Source: Variovorax sp. PBL-H6
Lineage (GTDB): Bacteria; Pseudomonadota; Gammaproteobacteria; Burkholderiales; Burkholderiaceae_C
Reading direction: 5' to 3'
Assembly: GCF_901827155.1 (NCBI RefSeq)
Contig: NZ_LR594659.1
Coordinates: 4,588,001 to 4,652,000, forward strand
Length of the DNA stretch: 64,000 nucleotides
In this document: positions 50,457 to 60,783 of the stretch, one piece after another
How positions within the stretch are numbered: position 1 is the first letter of the stretch
Layout: each line of letters begins with the position of its first letter
Made by a program: the position numbers and the translations under genes
Notes under the pieces: generated by a model
Seen by the model: only the letters and a program-made list of their open reading frames with translations
The model's database searches: none
Told to the model about the DNA's origin: nothing

Positions 50457-50819
50457 ATGTCCTCCACTCCCCTTCTGCTTGCCCGCGCCGTCCTGCTGAG
50501 CGCGCTGGCCGGTGCCGCACCGCTGGCCGCCGTTCATGCCCAGAGCGCGCCGCCGCCCGCCGAGGCCCAGGCCACGCCCGAATCGCCGCGCCGCAACCAG
50601 AAGATCGAGCACATCCACGTCGAGGATGCCGGTGCGCGCGTCGACGAGGTGCGGTACGGCGGCCGGACCCAGAGCATCACGGTCCAGCCCAAGGCGAACG
50701 TGCCCTCCTACGAGGTGCTGCCCAACAACAGCGGGCTCGATCGGCAGGGTCCCACGGACGCCGGCGGCGGCAGCGGCAACGGCAACGGCGCGCGGGTCTG
50801 GAACGTGCTCAAGTTCTGA
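50457..50819 (+). CDS. DUF2782-like exported protein
   Basis: This 120-residue protein has a signal peptide (cleavage after AVHAQ near 29), a polar middle, and RVDEVRYGGRTQSITVQPKA, which resembles DUF2782, a family usually encoded between polA and thrB. That position is conserved here. The Gly/Asn-rich end (GGGSGNGNGARVWNVLKF) is distinctive. Function unknown. It diverges from polA by 98 bp. Confidence 0.65.
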   Translation: MSSTPLLLARAVLLSALAGAAPLAAVHAQSAPPPAEAQATPESPRRNQKIEHIHVEDAGARVDEVRYGGRTQSITVQPKANVPSYEVLPNNSGLDRQGPTDAGGGSGNGNGARVWNVLKF

Positions 50820-50831
50820 GCGCCGGCGGCC

Positions 50832-51881
50832 GTGGCGGTTTTCACCGAAGTCGGGTTCGACGAAGCCGATGCGCTGGTTCAGCGCCTCGGCCTGGGCCCG
50901 CTCACCGCACTGCGAGGCATCGAAGGCGGCATCGAGAACACCAACTTTTTCGCCAGCACCGCATCGGGCGAATTCGTCCTGACGCTGTTCGAGCGCCTGG
51001 GGCCGCAGCAACTGCCCTATTACCTGTGCCTGATGAAGCATCTGGCCTCGCGTGGCATTCCGGTGCCTGAGCCGGTTGCCGACCCGGCGGTCGAGCCGCC
51101 AGGCGGGCACGCCCTCTCCATTCCGGCGAATGCGCCATGCGAATTCCTGCATCGGGTCGCGGACAAGCCGGCCGCGCTGGTGCAGCGGCTCGAAGGCAAG
51201 AGCGAGCTGGCCCCGACCGCCGCGCATTGCGCCGAGCTGGGCCGTCTCCTCGCGCGCATGCATCAGGCGGCACGCGACTTCCCCCGCATCCAGCCCAACC
51301 TGCGGGGCCTGGACTGGTGGAATGACACCGCACCCGTGGTGCTGCCCCACCTCGAAGCGCCGCAGGCGGCACTGTTGAAGAGCGAGCTTGCCTACCAGAA
51401 CCACGTCGCGCAATCCTCGGCCTACGCGGCGCTGCCGCGCGGCCCGGTGCATGCCGACCTGTTCCGCGACAACGCCATGTTCGCGGCAGACGGCGACTCG
51501 CCGCGCCTGACCGGCGTGTTCGACTTCTACTTCGCCGGCACCGACACCTGGCTGTTCGACCTGGCGGTGTGCCTCAACGACTGGGCGATCGACTTGCCTA
51601 CAGGTCGGCACGACCCGGTACGCGCCGACGCCCTGCTGGCCGCGTACGGCACCGTGCGGCCACTCACCGGGGCCGAGCGAGCCCTGCTGCCCGCAATGCT
51701 GCGCGCCGCGGCCCTGCGCTTCTGGATCTCGCGGCTCTGGGACTTCCACCTGCCGCGCGAGGCGAGCCTGCTCAAGGCTCATGACCCGACCCACTTCGAG
51801 CGCGTGCTGCGCGAACGCTCGCGGGCACCGGCCACACCTTTGTCTTCTTGCAATGCCCTCGGCGAGCCGCAGGCCGCCTGA
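50832..51881 (+). CDS. thrB: Homoserine kinase (APH-fold type)
   Basis: This 349-residue kinase of the choline/aminoglycoside-phosphotransferase fold has the catalytic loop GPVHADLFRDNAMFA and the GIEGGIENTNFFAS phosphate-binding region. It phosphorylates homoserine for threonine synthesis, as in Pseudomonas and Burkholderia ThrB. The GTG start is 12 bp past the DUF2782 stop. Confidence 0.92.
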   Translation: MAVFTEVGFDEADALVQRLGLGPLTALRGIEGGIENTNFFASTASGEFVLTLFERLGPQQLPYYLCLMKHLASRGIPVPEPVADPAVEPPGGHALSIPANAPCEFLHRVADKPAALVQRLEGKSELAPTAAHCAELGRLLARMHQAARDFPRIQPNLRGLDWWNDTAPVVLPHLEAPQAALLKSELAYQNHVAQSSAYAALPRGPVHADLFRDNAMFAADGDSPRLTGVFDFYFAGTDTWLFDLAVCLNDWAIDLPTGRHDPVRADALLAAYGTVRPLTGAERALLPAMLRAAALRFWISRLWDFHLPREASLLKAHDPTHFERVLRERSRAPATPLSSCNALGEPQAA

Positions 51882-51898
51882 GTCTCGGCGCACCCCTC

Positions 51899-52702
51899 AT
51901 GAAACTGAACCTCGTGCCGGCACGCACCGGCGCCGAATGGGTCCGCATCGGGCTCAAGACTTTCTGGCGGCAGCCGCTGGCCTTCATCTCGCTCTTCTTC
52001 CTGTTCATGGCCTCGATCTCGATCGCCTCGCAGCTGCCGTTGATCGGCAGCGTGCTGGCGCCGATCCTGCTGCCCTTCATGACGCTGGGGCTGATGGTCG
52101 CGACCTCGGTCGCCTACGCCAACGACCGGCAGAAGCCGGCCGCGCCAGCCATGTTCGCGTCCGCGGCCGAAGCGGTGCGCAGCGAGTGGCGGCCGATGAT
52201 CGTGCTGGGCCTGATCTCGGCCGCCTACTTCGTCCTGGCCGTCGGCGCCTCGGCCCTGCTGGACGGCGGGCAGCTGGCGCGCGCCTACCTGCTCGACGAG
52301 ACGCTCGCGCCCGAGGTGATGGCCAGCAGCGAGTTCCAGGCCGCGCGCATGTTCGTCATGGTCCTCAACCTGCCGCTGTCACTGGCCATGTGGCATGCGC
52401 CGGCGCTGGTGCACTGGCATCACGTGGAACCGGTGAAGAGCCTGTTCTTCAGCCTGGTCGCGTTGTTCCGCAACTTCGGCGCCTACGCGATGTTCTGCCT
52501 CTCCTGGTTCGGCGTGTTCCTCGTCGCCGGCATCGCCATCGGGCTGCTGGCTACGGTGCTGGTGGGTGTCGGCGCCATCGGCATGGGCGGCGGCGCCTCC
52601 GCCATCGGCAGCGCGCTGATGATCGGCAGCGCCCTGGTGCTGGCGGCCATGTCGCTGAGCTCGACCTGGTTCACTTTCAGGGACAGCTTCCGGGCGGACT
52701 GA
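51899..52702 (+). CDS. BPSS1780-type membrane protein
   Basis: This 267-residue protein starts MKLNLVPARTGAEWVRIG and has about six membrane segments. It matches a Burkholderiales-restricted family named after BPSS1780, whose function is unknown. It follows thrB by 17 bp and converges with uvrD. Confidence 0.8.
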   Translation: MKLNLVPARTGAEWVRIGLKTFWRQPLAFISLFFLFMASISIASQLPLIGSVLAPILLPFMTLGLMVATSVAYANDRQKPAAPAMFASAAEAVRSEWRPMIVLGLISAAYFVLAVGASALLDGGQLARAYLLDETLAPEVMASSEFQAARMFVMVLNLPLSLAMWHAPALVHWHHVEPVKSLFFSLVALFRNFGAYAMFCLSWFGVFLVAGIAIGLLATVLVGVGAIGMGGGASAIGSALMIGSALVLAAMSLSSTWFTFRDSFRAD

Positions 52703-52729
52703 TCCGGGAACCGGAACCGGACGCAGCGC

Positions 52730-55093
52730 TCAGACCGGCGTCAGCTTCGCCACCGACAGCGCCAGCCACTTGATGCCGTGGCGCGGAAAGTTGATCTGCG
52801 CGCGTGCATCGTCACCGCTGCCCTCCAGCGCGAGCACGGTGCCCTCGCCGAACTTGTTGTGGAAGACCTGCATGCCCGAACGCAACCCATGCGAAGGCGC
52901 GGCCTTTTGCGGTGGCACGGGTGGGCTGGCGAAGCTTTCCTTGCTGCCGTAGCTGCCGCCGCGCGTGCTCGCGTAGCCGCCGCCGTAGCCGAAAGCCGAA
53001 GGCGTGAAGCCCTGGTTCTTCGGCGTCAGCCACTTGAGCGCGGTCTCCGGCAGCTCGTCGAAGAAGCGGCTCTTGAGGTTGTAGCGGGTCTGGCCGTGCA
53101 GCATGCGCGTCTGCGAGTGGCTCAGGTAGAGGCGCTTTCGGGCGCGCGTGATGGCCACGTACATCAGCCGCCGCTCCTCTTCCAGGCTTTCGAAATCCGA
53201 CAGCGAGTTCTCGTGTGGAAAGAGGCCCTCCTCCATGCCGGTGATGAACACGCAATCGAACTCCAGGCCCTTGGCTGCGTGAACCGTCATCAGCTGCACC
53301 GCGTCCTGCCCGGCCTGCGCCTGGTTGTCGCCCGACTCCAGAGCGGCGTGGGTCAGGAAGGCGGCGAGCGGGCTCATGGTCTCGCCGGTTTCGGCGTCGG
53401 GCGCGAGCGGCTCGTCGGTGATCGGCAGGTTGGGGTCGAGGCCCTGGCTGGCCGGCGACTGGCGCAGTTCGTCGACCGGCATCGCCACCGCATCGCGGCC
53501 GAAGCCCTCCTGCGTGACGAAGCTCTCGGCTGCATTGACCAGTTCCTCCAGGTTCTCGATGCGGTCGGCGCCTTCGCGCTCGCTGCGGTAGTGCTCGATC
53601 AGGCCGCTGTGTTGCAGCACCAGCTCGATGATCTCGCGCAGGGACTGGCCTTGGGTCTGCTCGCGCAGCACGTCGATCTTGGCGACGAAGGCCGACAGGT
53701 TGGCGCCGGCCTTGCCACCGACGGCGGCGACCGCATCGTGCATGGATTGGCTCGCGGCACGGGCCGCATCCTGTAATTGCTCGATGCTGCGCGCGCCGAT
53801 GCCGCGCGGCGGGAAGTTGACGATGCGCAGGAAGCTGGTGTCGTCGTCCTTGTTCTCGAGCAGCCGCAGGTAGGCCAGCGCATGCTTGATCTCGGCGCGC
53901 TCGAAGAAGCGCAGTCCGCCGTAGACGCGGTAAGGTACCGCGGCATTGAAGAGCGCGGTCTCGATCACGCGGCTCTGTGCGTTGCTGCGGTAGAGCACCG
54001 CCATTTCCTTGCGCTCGATGCCGTCGCGCACCAGCTGCCGCATCTCCTCGACCATCCACTGCGCCTCGGCGAAGTCGCTGGTGGATTCGTAGACGCGCAC
54101 CGGCTCGCCGGGCCCCTGGTCGGTGCGCAGGTTCTTGCCCAGCCGCTTCTTGTTATGGCTGATCAGCGCGTTGGCCGAGTCGAGGATGTTGCTGTAGCTG
54201 CGGTAGTTCTGTTCCAGCTTGATCTGGTGCGTGACGTTGAACTCCTGCACGAAATCCGCCATGTTGCCCACTCGCGCCCCGCGGAAGGCGTAGATGCTCT
54301 GGTCGTCGTCGCCCACCGCGAGCACGCTGTTGTCGCCGGGGACGAAGCGACCCTCCACTGTGTGGCCGGCGAGCATCTTGATCCAGGCGTACTGCAGGCG
54401 GTTGGTGTCCTGGAATTCGTCGATGAGGATATGGCGGAAGCGCCGCTGGTAGTGCTCGCGCACCGGGTCGTTGTCGCGCAGCAGCTCGTAGCTGCGCAGC
54501 ATCAGCTCGCCGAAATCGACCACGCCTTCGCGCTGGCACTGCTCCTCGTAGAGCTGGTAGAGCTCGACCTTCTTGCGGTCGTCCTCGCTGCGGGCCTCGA
54601 CATCGCGCGGCCGCAGGCCGTCTTCCTTGGCGCCGGCGATGAACCACTGGGTCTGCTTGGCCGGGAAGCGCTCTTCGTCGACGTTGTACTGCTTCATCAG
54701 CCGCTTGATGGCCGAGAGCTGGTCCTGGGTGTCGAGGATCTGGAAGGTTGACGGTAGCCCGGCCAGCTTCCAGTGCGCGCGCAGGAAACGGTTGCACAGG
54801 CCGTGGAAGGTGCCGATCCACATGCCGCGGGCGTTGACGGGCAGCATGGCAGTGAGCCGCGCCATCATTTCCTTGGCTGCCTTGTTGGTGAAGGTGACGG
54901 CCAGGATGCCGCCAGGCGAGACCTGGCCGGTCTGCAGCAGCCAGGCGATGCGGGTGGTCAGGACGCGAGTCTTGCCGGAGCCGGCGCCGGCCAGGATCAG
55001 GGCGTTGCCGACGGGCAGCGTGACGGCGGCGAGCTGCTCGGGGTTGAGGTTTTGCAACAAAGGGGAGGCGGGCGCGGGGGTGTCGGACTGCAT
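52730..55093 (-). CDS. uvrD: UvrD-family DNA helicase II
   Basis: This 787-residue SF1 helicase has Walker A AGAGSGKTR around residues 35-43, DEFQDTNRLQYAWIKML, GDDDQSIYAFRGA, and the C-terminal motifs QLMTVHAAKGLEFDCVFI and YVAITRARKRLYL. The ATG at 55093 (MQSDTPAPAS) is chosen over in-frame upstream codons. It unwinds DNA in mismatch and excision repair. The C-terminal Gly/Tyr/Ser-rich linker (about 700-740) precedes a Tudor-like end. Confidence 0.95.
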   Translation of the reverse strand: MQSDTPAPASPLLQNLNPEQLAAVTLPVGNALILAGAGSGKTRVLTTRIAWLLQTGQVSPGGILAVTFTNKAAKEMMARLTAMLPVNARGMWIGTFHGLCNRFLRAHWKLAGLPSTFQILDTQDQLSAIKRLMKQYNVDEERFPAKQTQWFIAGAKEDGLRPRDVEARSEDDRKKVELYQLYEEQCQREGVVDFGELMLRSYELLRDNDPVREHYQRRFRHILIDEFQDTNRLQYAWIKMLAGHTVEGRFVPGDNSVLAVGDDDQSIYAFRGARVGNMADFVQEFNVTHQIKLEQNYRSYSNILDSANALISHNKKRLGKNLRTDQGPGEPVRVYESTSDFAEAQWMVEEMRQLVRDGIERKEMAVLYRSNAQSRVIETALFNAAVPYRVYGGLRFFERAEIKHALAYLRLLENKDDDTSFLRIVNFPPRGIGARSIEQLQDAARAASQSMHDAVAAVGGKAGANLSAFVAKIDVLREQTQGQSLREIIELVLQHSGLIEHYRSEREGADRIENLEELVNAAESFVTQEGFGRDAVAMPVDELRQSPASQGLDPNLPITDEPLAPDAETGETMSPLAAFLTHAALESGDNQAQAGQDAVQLMTVHAAKGLEFDCVFITGMEEGLFPHENSLSDFESLEEERRLMYVAITRARKRLYLSHSQTRMLHGQTRYNLKSRFFDELPETALKWLTPKNQGFTPSAFGYGGGYASTRGGSYGSKESFASPPVPPQKAAPSHGLRSGMQVFHNKFGEGTVLALEGSGDDARAQINFPRHGIKWLALSVAKLTPV

Positions 55094-55315
55094 GGCGCAT
55101 TGTAGGAAGTGCAGTTTTGCACGATTCAACTGCACACCATCACGCGCCCTCGTAGGAAAGATGGAATCGTTTCCGGCCATTCGTTACTTATCTTGCACAG
55201 GATGTCGCATAGCAGGAAGCGCCGTCCCGACTGTCTCGTTGACTGACTACTTCGGTTTTTCATGGCAGATGAATATTTCTGCGAATTGTCACTCTGAGCT
55301 CTTCAGATCTCACTT

Positions 55316-57103
55316 ATGCGATCAACCACCGCAACCATCAAACCCGAAGTCAAGTTCTACGAAGTAACACCGAAGGCCGAGAGTAGTCCAGCGCAGGTAT
55401 CGCGCACACCCACCGACACCGTTAAACAACTGGGCTTAAATAAACACTCCAAGGAGCGCATCGGGTTCGAGGGCCGGGGCACGGTCATTTATGCAAAGAC
55501 GTGGGCAGAGCCTAAGCGTGCCAAGCGTCTATGGGAGGCAGCGAGCGGCCGTTCTAAAAACAGCAAGAATTCAGCAAGAGCTGTCCTAGATCGGCTCGAA
55601 AAAGATGTCGACAACAGAGGCGTTTCAAGGAACCCTCTCGTGCAAGAAAAGCTGGATGTGGTACGGGCCCAGATCAAGGAATCGGACTCCGTTGTCGCGA
55701 AAGATCTGCACGCGCTGCTGGACATTATCCCCAAGGCGGAGCAAGCCCATGCCGAACAGCAACGGAAATTCAATGCGAACATGAAGGTCGTCGCCGACAA
55801 ATTGATAAAGACGCAGAGGACTCACTATTTCCTCAAAGCGTTGCCGTCCAAAAATGTGTCTCCTACTACGTTCACCCAGAAATCCATTGACGATTTTCTG
55901 AACTTCGCCAAGAGAATGGCTGCTCTCGATGTAGACGCTCTCGGAACGAATCCGATTGCCCACGAAGAGATCAAGACAGCCTGGGAGTTCGCCGAGATCT
56001 GGGCCAACGCTACGCCCAAGGCCGCGCTCGGAAGCCCAAAAGCCACATATCTCATTGATCACCTCGTCAGCCTGATACGCAACGGCGATATGAAAATGAA
56101 TGGCGCCGACAGGCAAGACTTGGACCAATTCAAATGGGTCGACGAGAAAAAGCTCATCCACGGCACGGCCGAGTTCGTGCGTGATGACACCCCCATCTGT
56201 AAAAATGGCCCATATATCTACAGGTGCGGCACTAGGACCGTTGTCGTGAAGTCGTTGCACCATGACGACAAAGAAAAGGCGCCCCAAGCCCTGCGGGAAG
56301 CTCGGGTACACGCCCACGTAACGATGGGCAAGCCCGAGCACATCGTGGGGCTCCTGGGAATCGTACAAACGCCCGAAGCCGGACCGATGATGGTTCTCCA
56401 GCATGCACCAAACGGTGATGCCAACAAGGCTCTATTGAAGCTGCAGAAACTTGGCAGCGCGCGCGCGTCGCATTCGCTCATGACCATGTTCGCGAACATG
56501 GTCACGGGGGCGAAGAACGCCCATGCCCAGGGTGTTATGCATCTTGATCTCAAACCCGAGAACTACGCTCTCGATGAGAACGGTGCGCCTTTACTTATCG
56601 ACTTCGGCACTTCACGCGCGACGCTCGCCAAGACCATGTTGAGCCCGACCGACTCACCCGAGTTCAGTGCCCCAGAACTGATTAACGGACTCAACAACGC
56701 AGGAACTATCACCTTTGAGGCCGACATCTGGTCATTGGGAGTGGTTTTGTACCAATTTAATTCGCCACGGTTCGATGGCCAAGACTCGACCGACGACCCT
56801 AGACGCCTTCTGCCGTTCCCACACCAGGGATTCAATACAGTCACCGTCAACCTAATCAACGACTTCATCACAAAAGATGAGCGCGGTCGACTCCAGCAGC
56901 TTGGATTTGACCCCGACAACCCGTTGCCATTGCACCAGCTCATCATCCAGATGCTTGATCCGAATCCCTCCAGGCGGCCTTCGCTCACGGACGTGCTCGA
57001 GCACCCGTCGATCAAGTCCTATGCGAATCAGAGTCCCGCTGAATTGTTCGCTGCGCGCGAGCTGATCCTCGAACCTCCTGCCAATCAACTGATCGAGGTT
57101 TGA
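55316..57103 (+). CDS. Eukaryotic-type Ser/Thr protein kinase with unknown N-terminal half, likely acquired
   Basis: This 595-residue protein has an N-terminal half (1-~285) I do not recognise, lysine-rich and helical. Residues ~290-565 are a protein kinase: Lys312 (VVVKSL), Glu328, catalytic loop HLDLKPEN (409-416, Leu in place of the usual Arg), DFG at 429-431, APE at 452-454, DIWSLGVVLYQF and a closing DPNPSRRPSL. The glycine loop is degenerate. There is no membrane segment or PASTA domain, so it is not a classic PknB. DNA is visibly AT-richer than neighbours (27 G+C in the 60-base row at 55861). It interrupts two core genes. A host-directed effector is possible, but no secretion signal is evident. 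Confidence 0.82.
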   Translation: MRSTTATIKPEVKFYEVTPKAESSPAQVSRTPTDTVKQLGLNKHSKERIGFEGRGTVIYAKTWAEPKRAKRLWEAASGRSKNSKNSARAVLDRLEKDVDNRGVSRNPLVQEKLDVVRAQIKESDSVVAKDLHALLDIIPKAEQAHAEQQRKFNANMKVVADKLIKTQRTHYFLKALPSKNVSPTTFTQKSIDDFLNFAKRMAALDVDALGTNPIAHEEIKTAWEFAEIWANATPKAALGSPKATYLIDHLVSLIRNGDMKMNGADRQDLDQFKWVDEKKLIHGTAEFVRDDTPICKNGPYIYRCGTRTVVVKSLHHDDKEKAPQALREARVHAHVTMGKPEHIVGLLGIVQTPEAGPMMVLQHAPNGDANKALLKLQKLGSARASHSLMTMFANMVTGAKNAHAQGVMHLDLKPENYALDENGAPLLIDFGTSRATLAKTMLSPTDSPEFSAPELINGLNNAGTITFEADIWSLGVVLYQFNSPRFDGQDSTDDPRRLLPFPHQGFNTVTVNLINDFITKDERGRLQQLGFDPDNPLPLHQLIIQMLDPNPSRRPSLTDVLEHPSIKSYANQSPAELFAARELILEPPANQLIEV

Positions 57104-57206
57104 CGCAACCAGTGCAAGCGGCGCGACGATTGGTTCATTCGCCCCCTTGCATGGACGGTATTTGCACATCGGTCTGCACACGCGCCGCCTCACTACTAGA
57201 ATCACT

Positions 57207-57239
57207 CACCGGGCCCAAGCTTCTTGCGCCCGGTTTTTT
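57207..57239 (+). terminator. Intrinsic terminator after the kinase gene
   Basis: CCGGGC and GCCCGG pair, extended by CAAG/CTTG inside, and are followed by six T. It ends about 90 bp before the guaC start and would stop kinase transcription before guaC. Confidence 0.85.
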
Positions 57240-57328
57240 GTGCGCGTCTTCTTTGCGAAGCGCGCGCCAAGACCGGCCAGACCAAGCGCTCATTCGTTCT
57301 TCAACGACCTCTTCAGGAGCTTGGTTCC

Positions 57329-58306
57329 ATGCAGATCTTCGACTACGACAACATCCTCCTGCTGCCGCGCAAATGCGTGGTGGAAAGCCGCTCCGAGTGT
57401 GACGCCAGTGTCACGCTGGGCGGCCGCACCTTCCGCATCCCGACCGTGCCCGCGAACATGAAAACGGTGGTCGACGAGACCATCTGCACCTGGCTGGCGC
57501 AGAACGGCTACTTCTACGTGATGCACCGCTTCGACCTCGACAACGTCCTGTTCGTGAAGGACATGCACGCCAAGGGCGTCTTCGCCTCCATCTCGCTGGG
57601 CGTCAAGAAGCCGGACTACGAGACGGTGGACCGCCTGGCCGCCGAGGGCTTGGCGCCCGAGTACATCACCATCGACATCGCACACGGCCACGCCGACACG
57701 GTGAAGAACATGATCGCCTACCTCAAGAAGAAGCTGCCGAAGGCCTTCGTGATCGCAGGCAACGTGGGCACGCCCGAGGCGGTGATCGACCTCGAGAACT
57801 GGGGCGCCGACGCCACCAAGGTCGGCATCGGCCCGGGCAAGGTCTGCATCACGAAGCTCAAGACCGGCTTCGGCACCGGCGGCTGGCAGCTGTCGGCGCT
57901 CAAGTGGTGCGCGCGAGTGGCCACCAAGCCCATCATCGCCGACGGCGGCATCCGCGACCACGGCGACATCGCCAAGAGCATCCGCTTCGGCGCGTCGATG
58001 GTGATGATCGGTTCGCTGTTCGCCGGCCACGAGGACTCCCCGGGCAGGACGGTGGAAGTCGACGGAGCGCTCTTCAAAGAGTACTACGGCTCGGCCAGCG
58101 ACTTCAACAAGGGCGAGTACAAGCACGTCGAGGGCAAGCGCATCCTCGAGCCGATCAAGGGCAAGCTGGCCGACACGCTGGTCGAGATGGAACAGGACAT
58201 CCAGAGTTCCATCAGCTACTCGGGCGGGCGCAAGCTCATGGATATCCGCAAGGTCAACTACGTCACGCTGGGCGGCGACAACGCGGGCGAGCACCTGCTG
58301 ATGTAA
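57329..58306 (+). CDS. guaC: GMP reductase
   Basis: This 325-residue (beta/alpha)8 enzyme converts GMP to IMP with [24 protein letters not shown] holds the catalytic cysteine, and [18 protein letters not shown] and [19 protein letters not shown] are nucleotide-binding. The ATG at 57329 with CAGGAGC upstream is preferred. It resembles the GuaC2 type of Gram-positives and many betaproteobacteria. Confidence 0.92.
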   Translation: MQIFDYDNILLLPRKCVVESRSECDASVTLGGRTFRIPTVPANMKTVVDETICTWLAQNGYFYVMHRFDLDNVLFVKDMHAKGVFASISLGVKKPDYETVDRLAAEGLAPEYITIDIAHGHADTVKNMIAYLKKKLPKAFVIAGNVGTPEAVIDLENWGADATKVGIGPGKVCITKLKTGFGTGGWQLSALKWCARVATKPIIADGGIRDHGDIAKSIRFGASMVMIGSLFAGHEDSPGRTVEVDGALFKEYYGSASDFNKGEYKHVEGKRILEPIKGKLADTLVEMEQDIQSSISYSGGRKLMDIRKVNYVTLGGDNAGEHLLM

Positions 58307-58358
58307 GACGCGAGTGGCGCCGGGGTCGCTCGATTCTGGTTAGAATTTGCGCTGCGTT

Positions 58359-58434
<76 letters not shown>

Positions 58435-58487
58435 ACTCTTCTCATGCGGCCTCGGCATTCGCCGGGGCCTTTTTGCTTTCAGGGTTT

Positions 58488-59195
58488 TCAGGCGTCCAGC
58501 GTCAGGTGCTGGCCGTGCAGCGCCGCAGCCGCGGGCGAGGCCAGGAAGCCGATGGTCTGGGCCGCCACCGTCGTCGAGACCCAGCTCTCAGGCTTGGCGT
58601 TGGGCATGGCCTGGCGGTTGGCCGGCGTGTCCAGCGTGCTGGGCGCAATGCTGTTCACTGTGATCCCATGCGGCGCCAGTTCGGCAGCCGAGGCTTCGAC
58701 GAGGCGCTGCAGCGCGCTCTTCGACGCGATGTAGGCGGCCATGGCTGCGGCGCCGCGCGCGGCGCCCTTGGCCGTGACAGCAATCACGCTGCCGGACTTG
58801 CGCTCGATCATCGAGGGCACCAGCGCCTGCGAGACTGCGACGAAGGACCATGCGTTCAGGTTCATCATTCGGTCCCAGGCCGGGCGGCTCAGCGCGTGCA
58901 CCTCTTCGCCCATCTCGAAGCCGCCGGCGATGTGCACCAGCGCATCCACATGCTTGAAGGCTGCAAGGATGCGACCAGCCGCATCCCCCATGCTCTCCCC
59001 GGAAGTCACGTCAGCCTCGAGCAACAGGTGTTGTGAGTTGTCCAGTCCCGGGAAGACGTTGACGATGTGTTCCATCCGGTGGTCGAGCAGGGCGATGCGG
59101 GCGCCCTGGTCGAGGAAGTGCTGCACGACGGCGCGGCCCAAGGCGCCGGCAGCGCCTGTGACCACGACATGGCGGGAGGTGTTGGGGTCGATCAT
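58488..59195 (-). CDS. Short-chain dehydrogenase/reductase
   Basis: This 235-residue SDR has the cofactor motif TGAAGALGRAV near the start, NAWSF and the catalytic YIASK. The substrate is unknown. The start at 59195 (MIDPNTSRHVVVTGAAG) is chosen; the open frame upstream is antisense to the thiolase gene. It lies between tRNA-Ala and the divergent thiolase gene. Confidence 0.87.
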   Translation of the reverse strand: MIDPNTSRHVVVTGAAGALGRAVVQHFLDQGARIALLDHRMEHIVNVFPGLDNSQHLLLEADVTSGESMGDAAGRILAAFKHVDALVHIAGGFEMGEEVHALSRPAWDRMMNLNAWSFVAVSQALVPSMIERKSGSVIAVTAKGAARGAAAMAAYIASKSALQRLVEASAAELAPHGITVNSIAPSTLDTPANRQAMPNAKPESWVSTTVAAQTIGFLASPAAAALHGQHLTLDA

Positions 59196-59306
59196 TTCGC
59201 GGCTCCTTGTTCGGGCAGGCATCGTAACGCCGAGGTCACGCAGGAAACGTGCATCATTGTCCCTTTCCCCTCCCCTCCCCCTTTCAACTGCACTCGGAGA
59301 CTTGTC

Positions 59307-60488
59307 ATGAAAGAAGTAGTTGTTGTCAGCGGCGTTCGCACGGCGATCGGTACCTTCGGCGGCGCGCTCAAGGACGTGCCGCCCACGCGCCTCGCCGCGC
59401 TGGTGACCCAGGAAGCGCTCGCGCGCGCCAAAGTCGACGGCAAGGACGTGGGCCATGTGGTCTTCGGCCACGTGGTCAATACCGAGCCGCGCGACATGTA
59501 CATGGCCCGCGTGGCCGCCATCGAGGGCGGCTGCGCCCAGGAAACGCCTGCGCTCACGGTCAACCGCCTCTGCGGCTCCGGCCTGCAGGCGATCGTGAGC
59601 GCGGCGCAGAGCATCCAGCTCGGCGACGCGAAGGTGGCCGTCGGCGGTGGCGCCGAGAGCATGAGCCGCGCCCCGCTGTCCTCGCTCACCGCGCGCTGGG
59701 GCGTGCGCATGGGCGACATGAAACTGGTGGACATGATGATCGGCGCGCTGCACGACCCCTTCGAGAACATCCACATGGGCGTGACGGCCGAGAACGTGGC
59801 CAAGAAGTGGAACATCAGCCGTGAGACGCAGGACCAGACCGCGCTGACCAGCCACCAGCGTGCGCAGAAGGCGATCGAGAGCGGCTACTTCAAGAGCCAG
59901 ATCATCCCGGTGCCGCTGCAGAGCCGCAAGGGCCCGACGCAGTTCGACACCGACGAGCATGTGCGCTTCGACGCCAAGATGGAAGACATGGCCAAGCTCA
60001 AGCCCGCCTTCCTGAAGGAGAACGGCACGGTGACGGCCGGCAATGCCTCCGGCATCAACGACGCCGCCGCGGCCGTGGTGCTGATGGAGAAGGAAGAGGC
60101 GGCGCGCCGCGGCCTGAAGCCGATGGCGCGGATCGTGGCCTACGCCTTCGCTGGCGTGGACCCGAATTACATGGGCATCGGGCCGGTGCCGGCCTCGCGC
60201 AAGGCGCTGGAGAAGGCGGGCCTCAAAGCTTCGGACATGGACGTGGTCGAGGCCAACGAGGCCTTTGCCGCACAGGCTTGCGCGGTCAGTCAGGACCTCG
60301 GTCTGGACCCCGCGAAGGTGAACCCCAACGGCTCCGGCATCTCCCTCGGCCATCCGATCGGCGCCACCGGCGCGCTGATTACCGTCAAGGCGCTCTACGA
60401 GCTGGAGCGCATCCAGGGCCGCTATGCGCTGGTGACCATGTGCATCGGCGGCGGCCAGGGCATCGCCTGCATCTTCGAGCGCGCGTGA
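59307..60488 (+). CDS. bktB: Acetyl-CoA acetyltransferase/beta-ketothiolase
   Basis: This 393-residue thiolase has Cys89 ([18 protein letters not shown]), the GHPIGATG histidine motif and CIGGGQG near the end. It condenses or cleaves acyl-CoAs; BktB/PhaA roles in polyhydroxybutyrate and in the last step of aromatic degradation are both possible. The ATG at 59307 has CGGAGA upstream. Confidence 0.88.
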   Translation: MKEVVVVSGVRTAIGTFGGALKDVPPTRLAALVTQEALARAKVDGKDVGHVVFGHVVNTEPRDMYMARVAAIEGGCAQETPALTVNRLCGSGLQAIVSAAQSIQLGDAKVAVGGGAESMSRAPLSSLTARWGVRMGDMKLVDMMIGALHDPFENIHMGVTAENVAKKWNISRETQDQTALTSHQRAQKAIESGYFKSQIIPVPLQSRKGPTQFDTDEHVRFDAKMEDMAKLKPAFLKENGTVTAGNASGINDAAAAVVLMEKEEAARRGLKPMARIVAYAFAGVDPNYMGIGPVPASRKALEKAGLKASDMDVVEANEAFAAQACAVSQDLGLDPAKVNPNGSGISLGHPIGATGALITVKALYELERIQGRYALVTMCIGGGQGIACIFERA

Positions 60489-60511
60489 GACGAGGACGCA
60501 TTCATTGTTGC

Positions 60512-60517
60512 TATAAT
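60512..60517 (+). promoter_or_regulatory. TATAAT -10 element for tRNA-Lys
   Basis: A perfect TATAAT lies 36 bases before the tRNA start, fitting a promoter for the gene. The -35 region is poor. Confidence 0.5.
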
Positions 60518-60552
60518 CTTTGGATTGCCTGAATGACAGCAATGTCGATCAG

Positions 60553-60628
60553 GGGCTCTTAGCTCAGTTGGTAGAGCAGCGGACTCTTAATCCGTAGGTC
60601 GAGTGTTCGAGTCACTCAGGGCCCACCA
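60553..60628 (+). tRNA. tRNA-Lys (anticodon CTT)
   Basis: The 76-base cloverleaf runs from GGGCTCT to AGGGCCC-ACCA. The anticodon stem GCGGA/TCCGT encloses CTCTTAA, so the anticodon is CTT. CCA is encoded. Confidence 0.95.
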
Positions 60629-60648
60629 AAATTACCGCACCAACGCTG

Positions 60649-60684
60649 AAAAGCCCGCCATCCGAAGATGGCGGGCTTTTTTCT
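60649..60684 (+). terminator. Terminator after tRNA-Lys
   Basis: A 14-bp stem (AAAAGCCCGCCATC with its mirror) around CGAA is followed by TTTTTTC, 20 bases past the tRNA end. Confidence 0.85.
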
Positions 60685-60731
60685 TTGGAGGTGGTTTCGG
60701 ACGGACTTTCACAGGCGCACCAGCGCGCAGT

Positions 60732-60759
60732 AAAAAAAAACGCGGGCGATGCGCCCGCG
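60732..60759 (-). terminator. Terminator after gabD
   Basis: CGCGGGCG and CGCCCGCG pair around ATG. On the minus strand nine T follow directly. It lies 24 bases past the gabD stop. Confidence 0.85.
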
Positions 60760-60783
60760 TCTTCCGTCCGGCCGCAGCCGGCC

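Noticed and set aside
55150..55315. PIP/hrpII-type box upstream of the kinase
   Set aside because: TTCG pairs are present but not at the required spacing.
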